From contig NW_025813705.1 in assembly GCF_021917145.1 (NCBI RefSeq), positions 519,501 to 583,500 of the forward strand: DNA of 64,000 bases, given 5' to 3'. Below are positions 43,226 to 55,814 of the stretch, in pieces (position 1 is the first letter of the stretch; every line of letters begins with the position of its first letter). This DNA comes from Hypomesus transpacificus (taxonomy: Eukaryota > Chordata > Actinopteri > Osmeriformes > Osmeridae). The notes beneath the pieces are model-generated. The model was not told the origin of the DNA and did no database searches. It saw only the letters and a program-made list of their open reading frames with translations. The position numbers and the translations under genes are program-made.

Positions 43226-46200
43226 CTCTGGGGCAAGAAAGAAAGAGAAAGAACGGACACTCAACGGACAGATAAAATTGACTTTGTGGGGAAATTAACG
43301 AGAAACGATTGATATACTACTGTATTATACCATGCTGCAAAGTTCTTTTTCTTATATGCCTGTGTGTGTAGATTAAGCACACTTTAATTAAAGTCATGTT
43401 ATGCTATTTAAAATGATATTGCTGCAGTGAGGGAAGGTCAATATTATCTTAGTGTCAGTAGTTAATAAGTGCATCTACAAGCAGGATATGAGAGGTGTGT
43501 GTTGGTGAAGGGGGGACATGGCTCCTCTTGCAACACCCTTGCTTAAATCACTGCAGTAAACATGTCCTCAGCCGGTGACTTATGTTTCTGAATGCCTGCA
43601 TGTGTTGCCATGGTTAGTCAGGTTACAGTAAACACTAGGCTCCCACAGACTGACAGCGTGACATGCAATCTGTCTACCTACACGATCAAGGATCATGCTG
43701 TTTGTGAATGCAAAATACTGAGGTGAATTACATACACATGAAGAAAAACAGTAAATATTTTTTTACAAGTTACTGAGAAATCAAGAACAAACTGTTATTT
43801 TAGAGAATGAGTGCTGATTGTTGTATTGTCTGAAACATAGCAAATTGAGCTCTGAATGCAGACATTTTTGTAACTAAGAATATGTTCAGCAACTACCCTT
43901 TGGACCTTAGAAGTAGAATAAAGCCAACCCCAATTTCCTCTAAATATCAGAAAATGACAGAAAATGTAGTTTCCATTGAAACTGTTGTTGCTTTTGTAGC
44001 TGGGGATGTTGCTCTTGGTTAAATCCTTTTACAGACTCAGTACATACTTTGATATTTAATTATACAAATTGTTAAATAGGTCACACAGTATGTTTGCTTT
44101 TGATGGCATATTGATGTCACTGATGTCATTATTTTATTTGTTGTATTTTTGCTGTGGCTAATAATACTTCTGCCACTGTTCCAATAGCATCTGCGAGTTG
44201 GTTAGTTGGTCAATAGCCAATTTGGCCTCTAAAATGGACTACGTACTTGAGTGAATCAACAAACTTAAAAATGGAACATTCTGGATCTCTTCATCAAGTG
44301 ACAAACTCCTCTGGAAACTTTTCTATTGGCTTTGTAAACAAAGAACTGTATCCCCCACAGTAAGTCAGACCAAGTCAAATGTGAGGGATTTAACATGAAC
44401 TCAGATGTGCAAACATTTTCAGACTTTTTCCATGTTCACTTGGTGCCTTTAGGCAAGCTGCATGGCAGTCTAGGCATTAACTAGCCAGTGTCAGGGATGG
44501 AACCACCTGACCTAATCATGTGTTGGATGGGTAGTTTCTTTTAGCATATACAGTAATAAACTTTTTTTGTTATGGGTTTGTTTTTTTAGGAATCACTAAG
44601 ACTATGTGTCTGTAGGATCAGGTTAGTTGGCACAAAACAAGTGACATCAAACTGTCAACTCACCCCATCTCATTGTTAGCCGTATCTTCATGTCCTCTGA
44701 GAATGCCCCTTTTCAGCACTACCTATTTGGCTTTTGTCAGTTCAGTCTTTTTCTCTTTCACGAAAAGCCCCATCCACTACAACCTGACCCTAAATGTGCC
44801 CTAAGCCTTTGGTATTCACTGACCCTCACAATCACACATAATTGACATTATACAACTCTCGCATTGTCAGCAGGCAACACCATCGTCAGTCGGGCAGCTC
44901 AACCTCTCGCCTACCTTCAGCCGTTATTTTGGCCATGCCTGGCCTTCGACCACTAGTTTGGTGAGTCACTATTTCCAGCACTGCAGTCCTCAGTCTCGGC
45001 AGTGAATCTGACTGTCTCGTTTTGACTTCCTCAGTCAATGCTGTGATACTCAAGACGGCTTTCTGCTTCGGTCTCAGACTCTGGGTTTGGCCTTCTGGCT
45101 CTTTGTAGAATCTTTTCTACCTTATTGTTATTGTCCAGGTCAGTCTTTGTCGAGTCTTTCCAGTTTGACTGACTCTTCTGATCGGCTGTCCCTTCTCAAC
45201 TCTTTCGACTCTCTCAAGGCTCTCTCAAGTGTTTAACAAACTACAGTCTGTCTGGGTGTCCCTTGTCTTTATTTGCTTCTTAGTGATTTCCTCTCACTGT
45301 TGTTTTTCTCTTTCAACCTTTCTGCTGTTGTTTATTCAGTTCTGTGTATGTACAGTATGAAGCAGCTGCTAGTTGTTGCTGTCTGGAGAATGTCTCTCCC
45401 CCTCTATTTTAGGGTGCGGGAGAGTCCTGGCAACTTGGCCTGCTGATCTAAGTCGGTATGTCACAACTGGCTCTCAGGGCAGCGGTGAGAAAGCATACTT
45501 GTCACACTTGATTCTAACTGTGTCAACAGCTGCATGTATGGCTAAAGTTCCTTAGTGCTGTTCACTCCTTTTTTATTGTGCTGTAGGGTGTCGGGGATAC
45601 ATGTTTTAGGAACTTTAGCTTTAGTTCACATGACATCAGAACAGAAGAACAAACTCTTATTCTACTCCACATGCTGTAACTCTATTTGAGTGGTGTTTAC
45701 CGTGGAAATATGAGTTCACATATGATGTGTGCGTGTCCCTGTTTCCGTTCTGCAAACTCACTGATGCCTTTTATCTGCTGTTATTCCCATGGCGATCAGC
45801 TGTGGTAGTCATTAGGGAAGCTACCAAGACACGCATGTAAACACTGGATAAACAAAACTGTTTGTGTTTCTGCCAGAAGCAAGCCTTGTTGAAGATTTGG
45901 CAGAGGCTAAACGACCACACCCCTCACTGTTCGAGAGTTCAGCCCATGTTTTACAGAGAAAAAGTACAAACTTGGCATACCTTGGCATGTCTGTTTATTA
46001 CCTTGACTAATCACCTCTAAAAATGGAAGGCTTGGTCCTCAAAGCAACATGCCACAAATGATCATGTATCCACAGACCTTGGTAATTATATGCCCAAAGA
46101 GACTTCTCCTATAATACTAAAAGTCTTCTTGGAGTCTCAGTGACCTTGTGTTTTCACTCATCCTTGCCAAGCTATTAAAACACCACTTCTCCCATCTGCT

Positions 46201-48017
46201 ACGTGATCACATGCATAAGATCCCTCCGCTAACACAGAAACTAACAAAACATATATTGGCACGCTGGCATGTGGCTGTAAAAGGCTATAATTCACAGAAT
46301 GTATATGAAGCTAGCTACTAAAGGCAGCCAGGAACACATACCACAAGTATAATTACAAACAAGTGGAACACAATGTTTCAACTCTGAAGGAAGGAACGTT
46401 ACAGACCGTAAGAACACTTCCACCAAATAACTCGATTTGTGCTGCATAGTATTTACCTTTGAATCTTTGCTTTGAGTGAGGGAGTCCTTGGAGGAAAAAC
46501 TGTCTTTTTCTTTGTGTTGTCTCCCAGCCCTTTGTCCGTTTGTAGCAGGGGAACAATTGGCAGCCAACTGTCCCCGCCTCTAAAAGCTCTACTCTGGTAC
46601 CTGCCCACTACCCAGAGCCCTCCTGCCTGACCTGACCTGTCTGTTCCCACCCTTTTACTTCCCAACTGCTATTTCCAGGGCCGCTCCAACTAAACAGTGC
46701 ACAGCCCTCTCCAGTTCATTAGGAAATTCTATTATATAATGCCTCACATTGCATATTTTCAAGGAATGCCACTGCAGACATGATTTAAGACAGCCATGTT
46801 AGCTTTTAGACGGCGTTACTAAGATGGGGAATGAACAAACACCTACTGAAAAGCATCATCTCAAACTATTTCACAAAACAGTTTTACTGAGAACCTTTAT
46901 GTGCTGCCTAAAAAAAATGGCTTTGACAACCGAGTCCAAATGGATGTTGATTCACTTGAGCTTACTGGACAAACTGGTTTTAGTGCATCTAGTGCATACT
47001 GTATTACTGTGTCAACTTCGGCTTTAAATATGGATGGGAAAAAGGCAACCTTCAACCCACCAGAGTAAGAGAGATTAGGGGAGCATTTCCCTTAGAGAGT
47101 GTGAAAGGGGAGATAAGGGATTTTCCCTATTGGTCATCACCACTCTGGCATTGAAGAAGCCTTTATTCAAATCATATCTGTAGGTACGTATTGGTAGAGT
47201 AAAAAGACCAGGCTCTCTCTCTATATATATAGATATACTATATATATAATATACTGGTATACATTTCTTTTTTCCATTTGGAAAAACTATCACATTACAG
47301 ATCAATATACTCTTCACAAATGTATCCTTATTTTAGCAAATTAGAGCAGAAGTATATATTTTAGAGGCAAACACTGAAGGTTATTTTTCAGATGGTAGAT
47401 GTATCATTTTGGAATATTAGATTAATTTATGTGATTGTATGCTCTCTCTCTACCTCACATAAAATAGAAATGTTGCTCGGTCAGTAACAAAAGAGTAGGT
47501 TAGACTTTAGACTTTTCAGCTGGTGCAGCAACACATGCAAATGTACAGTATACATAGTTTCCCTCTTGTCATGCACGTTTCCTCCCATAGAAAACCGAAA
47601 ATAAGTGAATGCATCCATGAAAAACAAGCCAGCATAATGTTTTCATTTTACACACATATCTGTGCAGTATCAGCTGTTTTGAGGAACATAACTTAAGGAA
47701 GGCTTTGAACTAGCATGTTATAGTGCTCCATGGGGCACATACAAGTTCACCCTTTATTTTAGGCTGAATGCTTGAACGGTCACCTTGTGCACTGTCAAGG
47801 GTGCACTTCATAGTCGGGTGACCTGGAATTTCAGGGTTGGCATATCTTGTTTATGAGTGGAAAGAAGAAACTGCACTTGGTGAATATGGGCATGCATATT
47901 TGTGTACGCGTGTCAGTTTGTGCGTGCACAGAAGGTGCACAGAAACAAGTCTGTGTATGCTGTACATGGGTTTGTGCTTTGCCTGAGTGCATATGTGTTA
48001 GTATTCGTGTGTGTGCC

Positions 48018-48020
<3 letters not shown>

Positions 48021-48100
<80 letters not shown>

Positions 48101-48117
48101 TGTGTGTGTGTGTGTGA
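48021..48117. repeat. (TG)n microsatellite
   Basis: This is an almost uninterrupted TG run of about 48 units with one TC step. It produces long artificial Cys-Val and Thr-His reading frames on the two strands. Confidence 0.95.
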
Positions 48118-48132
48118 GTACAGCAGACTCAC

Positions 48133-48230
48133 CTCTCACAATATTAGGGGTGGAGTTTTGCTTAGTAATGGGTTCTCTTTTCTTCATGTTCCTTGGTATG
48201 TTGAAAGGATGTGGGGGTGGGATGTCTGAC
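48133..48230 (-). other. ampd3: Candidate alternative 5' coding exon of ampd3
   Basis: On the minus strand this segment has an acceptor (GATAG or GTCAG) and a good donor (GAGAG|GTGAGT). It ends in phase 1, exactly what the AG-ATG exon at 43227 needs. Joined, it reads in frame into MPRLFPKL. An in-frame ATG at 48187 would add 19 residues (MKKREPITKQNSTPNIVRE). Human AMPD3 also has alternative first exons that add short N-termini ending in E before MPR. The splice is inferred from sequence only. Confidence 0.45.
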
Positions 48231-49006
48231 CTATCAGATAACAGACAGGTCAACATAAAGCAACAATCAGAAGGCATTAGAAGCATATGAAGACTGCAAT
48301 CAGTTAGCACATAAGCTTATACATGCAAATGCACACAGTTGTATTTGTACAGGATGGCCCAGGTTTCATGAGGGCTTGTTAAGGCTGCTACAGTTGTTGT
48401 AGTAAACAGGAAAGGAAAACATTCATCTGTATTTGTCCTGGGGAAGGTTTGTCAACAAAGTTTATGTCAAGGGTGTTGTGTTTCCTGTTCTACCAGAAGT
48501 CTGGTTCGGTGAGCGCTATAAAGTCAGTACGATGTATGGCTACAGTAAAAGTATGTGTTTTGGTTGGGTCTCACACAGCAACATTCCTATCTCCTCTTAT
48601 CAAGGCTCTCTCTCTCAAGAGCTTCAAAGTCCTTATTGCATTTGGCTGTAGAAAGAAGGCCATGTCTGTTCCTTCACTTAGGAAATACTGTACTGGTCAT
48701 GTATTCTAGCAAGCCCTAACTTGATAAAGGAATGTTACTATGGCAGTAGCTTAGCCTAGCCTGCTAACATTTTATCCAACCTCTTGAGCAATTGGAAAAA
48801 TAATGTTTTTCTTGTATAAGTTATGCTTCAGAGAGAGGGTATGTCAAATTGACCTACTCTCTCTTAAGAAAACTAATGACACCAGGTAGCTGCAACCAGG
48901 GTGTGTGCGTTTGTTAGAAGGTTCATAGTAGTTCCTGGAGTGTCTGAAATAGAGGGGTTTGAAAAAAAGTGATAGGCTTGTAGCTGCATCACAACAGCGG
49001 GCTTAC

Positions 49007-49090
49007 CTTCTCTGGACTCTTGCAATGAAAACACTTCAAGTGCTGGCTGATTGTCAGTCCTTGGCTGCCAGAGGAGATGAGTGGTTGTTC
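49007..49090 (-). promoter_or_regulatory. ampd3: Candidate distal first exon and promoter of ampd3
   Basis: A consensus minus-strand donor GAGAAG|GTAAGC lies at 49007/49006. A TTAAATAT element sits about 20-30 bp upstream of the presumed start (around 49106-49115). The exon is open in the frame that continues into the 48.2-kb exon, but it holds no ATG. A further possible first exon with donor TCAAAG|GTAAAT lies near 46457. Assignment to ampd3 rests on strand and phase only. Confidence 0.3.
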
Positions 49091-49859
49091 AGCAACAGAG
49101 ACAGATATTTAAGAGACTGTAGTTAACTCTTTCCTTGCCTGTTTGAAGGGCGGAAGCTATTATTTTACCAGTAGTCACACCCTGCAGTGACAGCACACAA
49201 TACATAACCTGATCTCATTAGGTGCCACACTAGCTTAAGGGAAAGTTACAAAACAACTGTCTTTTTTTGTTCTCTAAACCCAGTATGGGGGGAAGAGGAT
49301 GGTTTACAAACCACATACTTCCTTTTTTAGTCATGCCATGCATGCCAGTAAAAAAAAACTGAACACATGGCTGAGGAAATCATTCGAGACATGTGAGAAC
49401 GTTTAAACATCACTTTCTCTTTTTTTTATAAGGACCATAGATGTTGGGAAAAACAACAGGAAGTTATGGTGTTGACACAAAATACAAGTAATTTGACTAA
49501 GGCTGCCAATCATCATGATGATGTTTGAACTGTGTCTGTTTTTACCTCCTGCCTGGACCCATGTAGTTGTAGCACCCTCTATGGGTGGTCACGTGTCTCT
49601 GACACTACTGTTACTGCCTGATCGTCTTCTACCACTAATACTGTAACAATAGTACGGTAGCAGTACACATGAGTTTTTAAAGACAAATAAAAACATAGAT
49701 TGCTTAAAGTGCACATAAATATGTACATATATGTATGTGTATATTTATATAATAATATATTTCTATATATTTATTATAGCTTATGTATAGCTTTGACATG
49801 TCAAGTTTATAGTACAAACATAGAGCTACCACTTACTCGTCTGTCTGACTATCTTTTTT

Positions 49860-50232
49860 AGGGTGAACGACCCACCGGATTTGCATCATTGTTCTTTCGA
49901 GCTTGGCCACCGATTGATGGCAGCAATGCTCGAACTGCACCTAGTCTGCCGGAAAACAAAAGAAGAAGTTACCGGAAGAACCCCTGACAGCTTCCGGTTA
50001 GGTTTCACGATGGCCGTGTTGTACACAAACGTGTTTCTCCGTCAGGACTAACTGATGCACGTGGATGTCATGTTTTTGGGGAAACGTGTCTTACAAGAGC
50101 AAGCTCAAGTTAATTTTTGGAAGAAGCAAAATATTGATTTCGTATAGCAACAAACAAACACTTCTCGGTATTCAAATATAGAGTCTCATTAGCTACAGTA
50201 GCTAGCTGGCTAGCTAACAAAAAGTTGGAGCC
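49860..50232 (+). promoter_or_regulatory. rbm28: rbm28 promoter and 5' UTR
   Basis: Three ETS-type sites cluster just upstream of the start codon: GCCGGAAAA near 49950, ACCGGAAGA near 49970 and CTTCCGGTT near 49990. There is no TATA box. This is typical of housekeeping ribosome-biogenesis genes. A small ORF here (49863-50051) has no recognised similarity. Confidence 0.5.
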
Positions 50233-52412
50233 ATGTCAGGGCTTACTGTATTCGTAAATAAATTGCCTGTATCTGCCTCGAATGAACGACTGGAGGAAAT
50301 ATTTTCTGAGATTGGCCCGCTGAAGCAGTGTTTTGTTGTCAAAGAAAAAGGTGAGCGAAGCATCACTTAATTGATAAATTTAAGCCAACCTGTATGACCT
50401 ATCTACTTGGCTACAGCCCATAATGTCTTCATAGCAAAACACTAACACGGGTTGTATCTATTCTATTCAGGTGGCGACAAATGCCGAGGTTTTGGATATG
50501 TCACCTTCTCAATGGAGGAGGATGCAAAGCGTGCTCTGAAACAAGTATGTCTTTATGATGGCCGCAAGATAACAGTCGATGTGGCTAAAAGGAAAATCAT
50601 TGACAAGAAGGGTAAAGGTACGTGAGATTCATTTGGATGGTAGCTCACTTTTCATGTCAGCATTCCGGCTTTTCATTGTTCTGTGTGACCGTGATCCCTT
50701 CAGCACCCGCAAAGCCAGAAACCAAAACGACCGCAGGCACACTGCCAGCCCCTCGAAAAGAGCAGAAAACAAACATACCGAAGAACTCCCTGAGGAAAGC
50801 AAGGCTAATCATCAGGAATCTCAGTTTCAAGGTAGGCCACATGAGACTGAACACATAGAGATGTGTGCTCCCGTGTCCACAAGGCCCGTAATTGATGGAG
50901 CATGTCCTTTGTCTTTCGTTGCTGCAGTGCTCTGAGGAGGATCTGAAACAGACCTTTGCCATGTTCGGGACTGTTCTCGAGGCCAACATCGCTCTGAAAC
51001 CAGGTGACTTAGCCCAGAATGATATCTACACTTACAAACCTCCAGCCCCTATGAAGCCAATCCGGATGTGTTCAGTTTAGCAAAGGCCAAAGGGCCTGGC
51101 GTCCGTCAGTGTTTGATGATGTCTCTCTCTCCCCTGTCGTGACGTCCGTTCAGATGGGAAGATGCGCGGCTTTGCGTTTGTCCAGTTTAAGAACCTGCTG
51201 CAGGCTGGAAATGCCCTGAAGGCCATGAACCTGAAGGAAATCAAAGGTAATGCGCGGGACACTTCTACCTGCCCTGGATGAGACGCGCAACGTCGCCGAG
51301 CTGTTGAGCGTTGGTTTGAAAGGTTGGAGGTCCACACAGTGGGTTAAACCATGTGATGACTCCACTCTCCCGTCTCTGTTCCCCATAACAGGACGGCAGG
51401 TTGCTGTGGACTGGGCTATCGCTAAGGACAAGTTCCTTGCCTCTCAGCCACCCACTGCCTCAGGTAATCTGCATAGTTCGATAGTTTGCCAATGCAATAA
51501 ACCGACACAGATCATAGTATTAGCATGGACAGTTGCAATCATTTCCATAACACAGCTACAATCACGTTTGCACTCACAGATAATGTGAGACAGTAATCCT
51601 ATTCCCACACGCGTCAAACATGAGTTTGAATTGTCCCACAGGAATTACGAATGGGGAGAAAATTGCATCAAAGAAACCAACAGCTAACTCCAAGGAGGAG
51701 GAGAAGGAAGAAGAAGAGGAGGAGGAGAAGGAAGAAGAAGAGGAGGAAGAGGAGGAAGAGGAAGAGCAGAAACCAGTCGCACCTCAGAAGAAAAAGTACA
51801 ACCTCTTCTTTCTTTGTCCCTGTTAAGCGACATGTTCCTGAAGTGGTTTGGATCTTTGTAGAGACCGGGTCATGGGGGCCTCACCATCAGATGTGTGTGC
51901 CCGTCTCTCCTCAGAGCCTCCTCCAAGCCTGCCCCTCCTCTGCCAGAAGCCCCATCAGAGGATGAGAGTGAGGAGGAGGAGGAAGGTGCTGATGATGCTG
52001 ATGATGAAGAGGATGAAGACAACGATGATGATGACGACGACGATGATGACGACGATGAGTCCCGAGAGGGAGATGATGATGACGAAAGTGATCTTGGGTC
52101 TGATGAGGACGACGACGACGATGATGATGATGACCCAGGTATGTCCATCCCCTTGCTCTCTCTGTGTATTAGCGGTGTTGTGAAGTCCTCCTGTATTCTG
52201 CCCGCTCACTGACATCTGTCTCTGTGTCCAGGCCGGCCTGCCAGGAAGAAGCGGACCCTCCCCTCTGACGTCAACGAGGGCAAAACCGTCTTCATCAGGT
52301 CCGCCTCCAACCCCGACACATACCCCCCCCCCCCCCCCCCCGCCCCTCTTACCCTTACCCCCCTACCCCCCCACTCCTCTCCATCTTCAACCCCAGCACA
52401 CTCCCCCCTCTT

Positions 52413-52447
<35 letters not shown>

Positions 52448-55400
52448 TCTTCATCCCCTGCACACTCCCCCTCTCTCCAGACCCCCCACCACCACCGCCA
52501 TACAAACCCCCACAGACACACACTTCAGCCATGAACCCAGTAGGGGATGATTATGGGGGGGGGGGTGCCTTAAGGTGCTCATGGATGATGTCACCCCCCC
52601 CGGCTTGCCTTGTAGGAACCTGTCGTTCGACACGGAGGAGGAGGGCCTGGAGGAGGCGCTGCTGCGCTACGGGGAGCTGAAGTACATCAAGATCGTGGTC
52701 CACCCGGACACCGAGCACTCCAAAGGTCTGTCTGCCCGCTTCGCGCCAGCCCGCGTGTCCCGGCGGAAGCGGCTCGCTGATTGGTCTTGTCTGCCCTTTC
52801 CCCCCCCCCCCCCCTCACCCAGGCTGTGCGTTCGCTCAGTTCAAGTGCAAAGAGGCAGCGGACAGGTGCATCAACCTGTCTCAGGACGAGTCGGAGGTGA
52901 GGCCCTGCAGAGCTACAAAGCTAGCTTGTCCTCACCCTGAGGCATCGTGCTTATGTGTGCTTGTCTGGGTGTCGACTGAGCGTGTATTGCACCGCCTGTG
53001 TGTGTGTGGGTTAGACCGGCGGGATCCGAGTAGATGGGAGGAAGCTGAACATCGTCGCGGCAGTGACCAGAGAAGACGCCAACAAGCTGAAGGACAAGAA
53101 GGTGAAGGTGGAGACGGGCACCAGGAACCTGTACCTGGCCAGGGAAGGACGTGAGTTAGCTCCTCCACTGAACCCGACTAAAGCCTCTCCCAGAAACACC
53201 ACTAGAACCCATGTATCTCACACAAGACTCATCTGACTGTGTGTGTGTGTGTCAGTGATCCGTGCGGGAACCAAGGCAGCGGAGGGCGTACCAGAGGCAG
53301 ACATGGCCAAGAGACAGAGGGTGAGCGCCGCGGTGGCGGCTGCTCCGTCCACCCTTCACGCCGTGCGCACGTTCCGGAAACTTCCAGCCAGCCCGCGCCG
53401 CTTGCCTCCCCTCCTGACCATGCCTCTCTGTGTGTGTGTGTGTGTGTGTGCCTCCCCACCGTGTTAGTTTGAGGAGCTGAAGCGGACCAAGCTGCGGGAC
53501 ATCTCCGTGTTCGTGTCCAAGACGAGGCTGTGCATCCACAACCTGCCAAAGTCGGTTGACAACAAACAGCTGAGAAAACTCTGCCTGGATGGGGCTGGGG
53601 GAGGCAAGGCAGTCCGCATCACCGAGGTAAAACACACACACGCGCACACAGATATTCCCTGTCTCATATTTCACCGATTCTCAAATATGTTTTCAGTGAA
53701 GGCCACTAAGTGGCACTGTTGCTAGGAGCAGGTTGATTTCCTTCATGGTGGTGGTGCTCTACGTGTGTGTGTGTGTGTGTGCCGTGTATCTGCAGTGCAG
53801 GGTGATGTACGACAAGAAGCCAGAGAGGGGTCAGATCACCGGCCGCTCGCTCGGTTACGGCTTTGTGGAGTTCCAGGACCACGAGCATGCTCTGAAGACC
53901 CTGCGACACCTCAACAACAACCCTCAGATCTACGGCTCTAATAAGGTGCACCCCCCCCCCCCACACACACACACACATGCACGCCTCTGCCCCACACGCG
54001 TGTCTTACACGTCGAGCCTAGCCAATCAACACACGGGAACATAAGTGTTTTTGAACTGGTGAATCGACCAGTGACAGTGTTTCATCCAGCTGTGTCTCTG
54101 TCTGTGTGTTTGACTGTGTCTGTGTGTGTGTGTGTATGTGTGTCTGTATTCCTCCTCAGCGGCCCATTGCGGAGTTCTCTCTGGAGGACGGGAGGAAGCT
54201 GAAGATGAAGGAGGCCCGACAGCAGCAGAGCAAGGTGGGTGGTGTGTGAGTGTGTCTGTCCCTCCCCCTCCCGTGGAAGCCATCCTCCATGGAGGAACAT
54301 GACGCTCCATGTTGCTCTGTTTTCACCCTCTCCAGCAGCGTTTCAGGAAAGAGCCCGGTACAGGAGGACCACCCCAGACCGGGGGCGGGGCCGGCCCTCA
54401 GAAGGGCGTGGCTGGACCGAAGGGTGTCACGGTGATGGGAGAGGGGCAGGCAAAGACACAGGCCAAGACCAGAGGTGAGGCCTTTCTGTTCTTCACAACA
54501 GTAGGAATAGTAATGATAATGATAAATCACTCATTTAGCTATGGTCACTAAGCACTCTCCTCTTTATGCTCACTGTGTCCTCATATCACTCATATGACAC
54601 CTCTCTTCCTCTCCCGTCCATTCTGTCTGGGGCTCCAGCCCAGGGTCCAAAGCAGGGCCAAGCCCCGAAGCAGGGCCAAGCCCAGGGTCAGAAGCAGGGC
54701 CAAACCCAGGGTCAGAAGCAGGGCCAAGCCCAGGGTCAGAAGCAGGGCCAAGCCCAGGGTCAGAAGCAGGGCCAAACCCAGGGTCAGAAGCAGGGCCAAA
54801 CCCAGGGTCAGAAGCAGGGCCAAGCCCAGGGTCAGAAGCAGGGCCAAACCCAGGGTCAGAAGCAGGGCCAAACCCAGGGTCAGAAGCAGGGCCAAGCCCA
54901 GGGTCAGAAGCAGGGCCAAGCCCAGGGTCAGAAGCAGGGCCAAGCCCAGGGTCAGAAGCAGGGCCAAGCCCAGGGTCAGAAGCAGGGCCAAACCCAGGGT
55001 CAGAAGCAGGGCCAAGCCCAGGGTCAGAAGCAGGGCCAAACCCAGGGTCAGAAGCAGGGCCAAGCCCAGGGCCAGGATCAGAAGCAGGCCCAAGTCCAGG
55101 GCAAGAAGCAGGCCCAGGGTCCAAAGCCAGGCCAGAAGCGGGGCCAGGATCAGATGCATGGCCAGAACCAGGGCCAGGGCACATTCTACTCTGGGTTCCA
55201 CACTAAGCCAGAGGTGGAACACATAGAACTGGAGGATGGCAAGAAACGAAGGAAGACTCTACCCTTTCCTTCACATCGAGGACCCAAGATCAGGTATGTC
55301 CACGTCTTGACACATCACAACAAAAACCACCCCTTTCATATCTCAACTCCTCTGTTTGGCTGACCCCTTTCCTGGTGTGTGTGTGTAGACTGAGGGACAA

Positions 55401-55814
55401 GGGCAAGCCGCAGCCTCCCCAGCCCAAGAAGGCCAGGAACCACCCCAGCAGACGAGAACGTCAGGGAGGGCAGACGCTGGAGAAACCCCTCCAGCCCAGA
55501 GCACAGGTAATGTGGGTGTGTGTATGACAGAGAGACAGAGACGTTCTCAGGCACACTGGGATGAAGCCCACCTGAACAGCCTCCAGAGACTGGGCTCAGT
55601 TTGATGCTGCGTGACTTCTGAGTGCCCCCCTAATCCCCCCCCCCCCCCGCCCTCCCTGTGCCCGTGTGTTGTCCAGAGCTCTAAGGCGTCCAGGAGGCAG
55701 GTCAGGAACAGAGACGACGCCCGCTTTGACAGCCTGGTGGAGCAGTACAAGAAGAAACTGATGGGAGGCTCCAAGTCCACAGCTACCAAGAGGAGCAAAT
55801 GGTTCAGCAGCTAG
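50233..55814 (+). CDS. rbm28: RNA-binding protein 28 (Nop4-like nucleolar RRM protein)
   Basis: RBM28 (yeast Nop4) is a nucleolar protein with four RRMs needed for 60S ribosome assembly. The exons are 50233-50350, 50471-50617, 50704-50831, 50928-51003, 51154-51246, 51392-51463, 51642-51795, 51915-52138, 52232-52298, 52616-52725, 52823-52896, 53015-53150, 53256-53320, 53468-53626, 53796-53945, 54160-54234, 54336-54474, 54639-55293, 55389-55506 and 55677-55814. They total 965 aa; human is 759. Signatures are [12 protein letters not shown] and [10 protein letters not shown] (RRM1), [10 protein letters not shown] and [11 protein letters not shown] (RRM2), KTVFIRNLSF (RRM3), [10 protein letters not shown] and [10 protein letters not shown] (RRM4), then [20 protein letters not shown] and a KRSKWFSS end. 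Extra length comes from the Glu/Asp-rich linker (residues about 230-345) and an inserted QGQKQGQA/T repeat block. Confidence 0.96.
51693..52135 (+). repeat. rbm28: Acidic low-complexity coding tracts in rbm28
   Basis: Exon 7 holds GAG/GAA-type triplet runs encoding a Glu/Lys tract. Exon 8 holds GAT/GAC runs encoding two Asp blocks of about 9-10 residues. Human RBM28 has a similar acidic linker between RRM2 and RRM3. The tract length is likely polymorphic. Confidence 0.8.
52323..52445. repeat. Poly-C rich intron segment of rbm28
   Basis: There are two near-pure cytosine runs, 52323-52341 and about 52414-52445 (roughly 32 C), inside the 317-bp intron 9. The opposite strand is a long G run able to form G-quadruplexes. 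The exact run length is doubtful because such tracts are error-prone to sequence. Confidence 0.8.
54683..55066 (+). repeat. rbm28: Coding minisatellite, 16 x 24 bp, in rbm28 exon 18
   Basis: Sixteen consecutive 24-bp units each encode QGQKQGQ plus Ala or Thr. The last-residue order is T A A T T A T T A A A A T A T A. The only variation is a G/A change in the final codon (GCC/ACC). Degenerate copies flank it (54641-54682 and 55067-55180). The unit is a multiple of three, so copy-number change keeps the frame. Confidence 0.95.

Larger units (their letters stand above)
43228..49860. other. ampd3 upstream region, otherwise gene-free
   Basis: Outside the candidate 5' exons I see no coding exon. 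The region includes a pure TG microsatellite (48021-48117), AT-rich runs near 47222-47260 and 49730-49790, and unremarkable unique sequence. Confidence 0.5.

Noticed and set aside
46456-46567. Minus-strand ORF beginning MAANCSPATNGQ with donor TCAAAG|GTAAAT as an ampd3 first coding exon
   Set aside because: Its phase (0) would put the AG-ATG exon out of frame; at best it is an untranslated first exon.
47831-48310. 147-159 codon ORFs on both strands
   Set aside because: Mostly Cys-Val or Thr-His from the TG microsatellite. Only the short 48133-48230 part has splice and phase support.
49863-50051. 62-codon ORF upstream of rbm28
   Set aside because: It lies in the ETS-rich promoter, has no splice links and no recognised similarity.
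54683-55066. CRISPR-like regular repeat
   Set aside because: The units are head-to-tail without spacers and translated in a eukaryotic exon; it is a minisatellite.
54570-55226. Long ORFs of about 200 codons on both strands and in other frames across the rbm28 repeat
   Set aside because: They are shadows of a 24-bp repeat whose length is a multiple of three. The exon frame is fixed by phase with neighbouring rbm28 exons.
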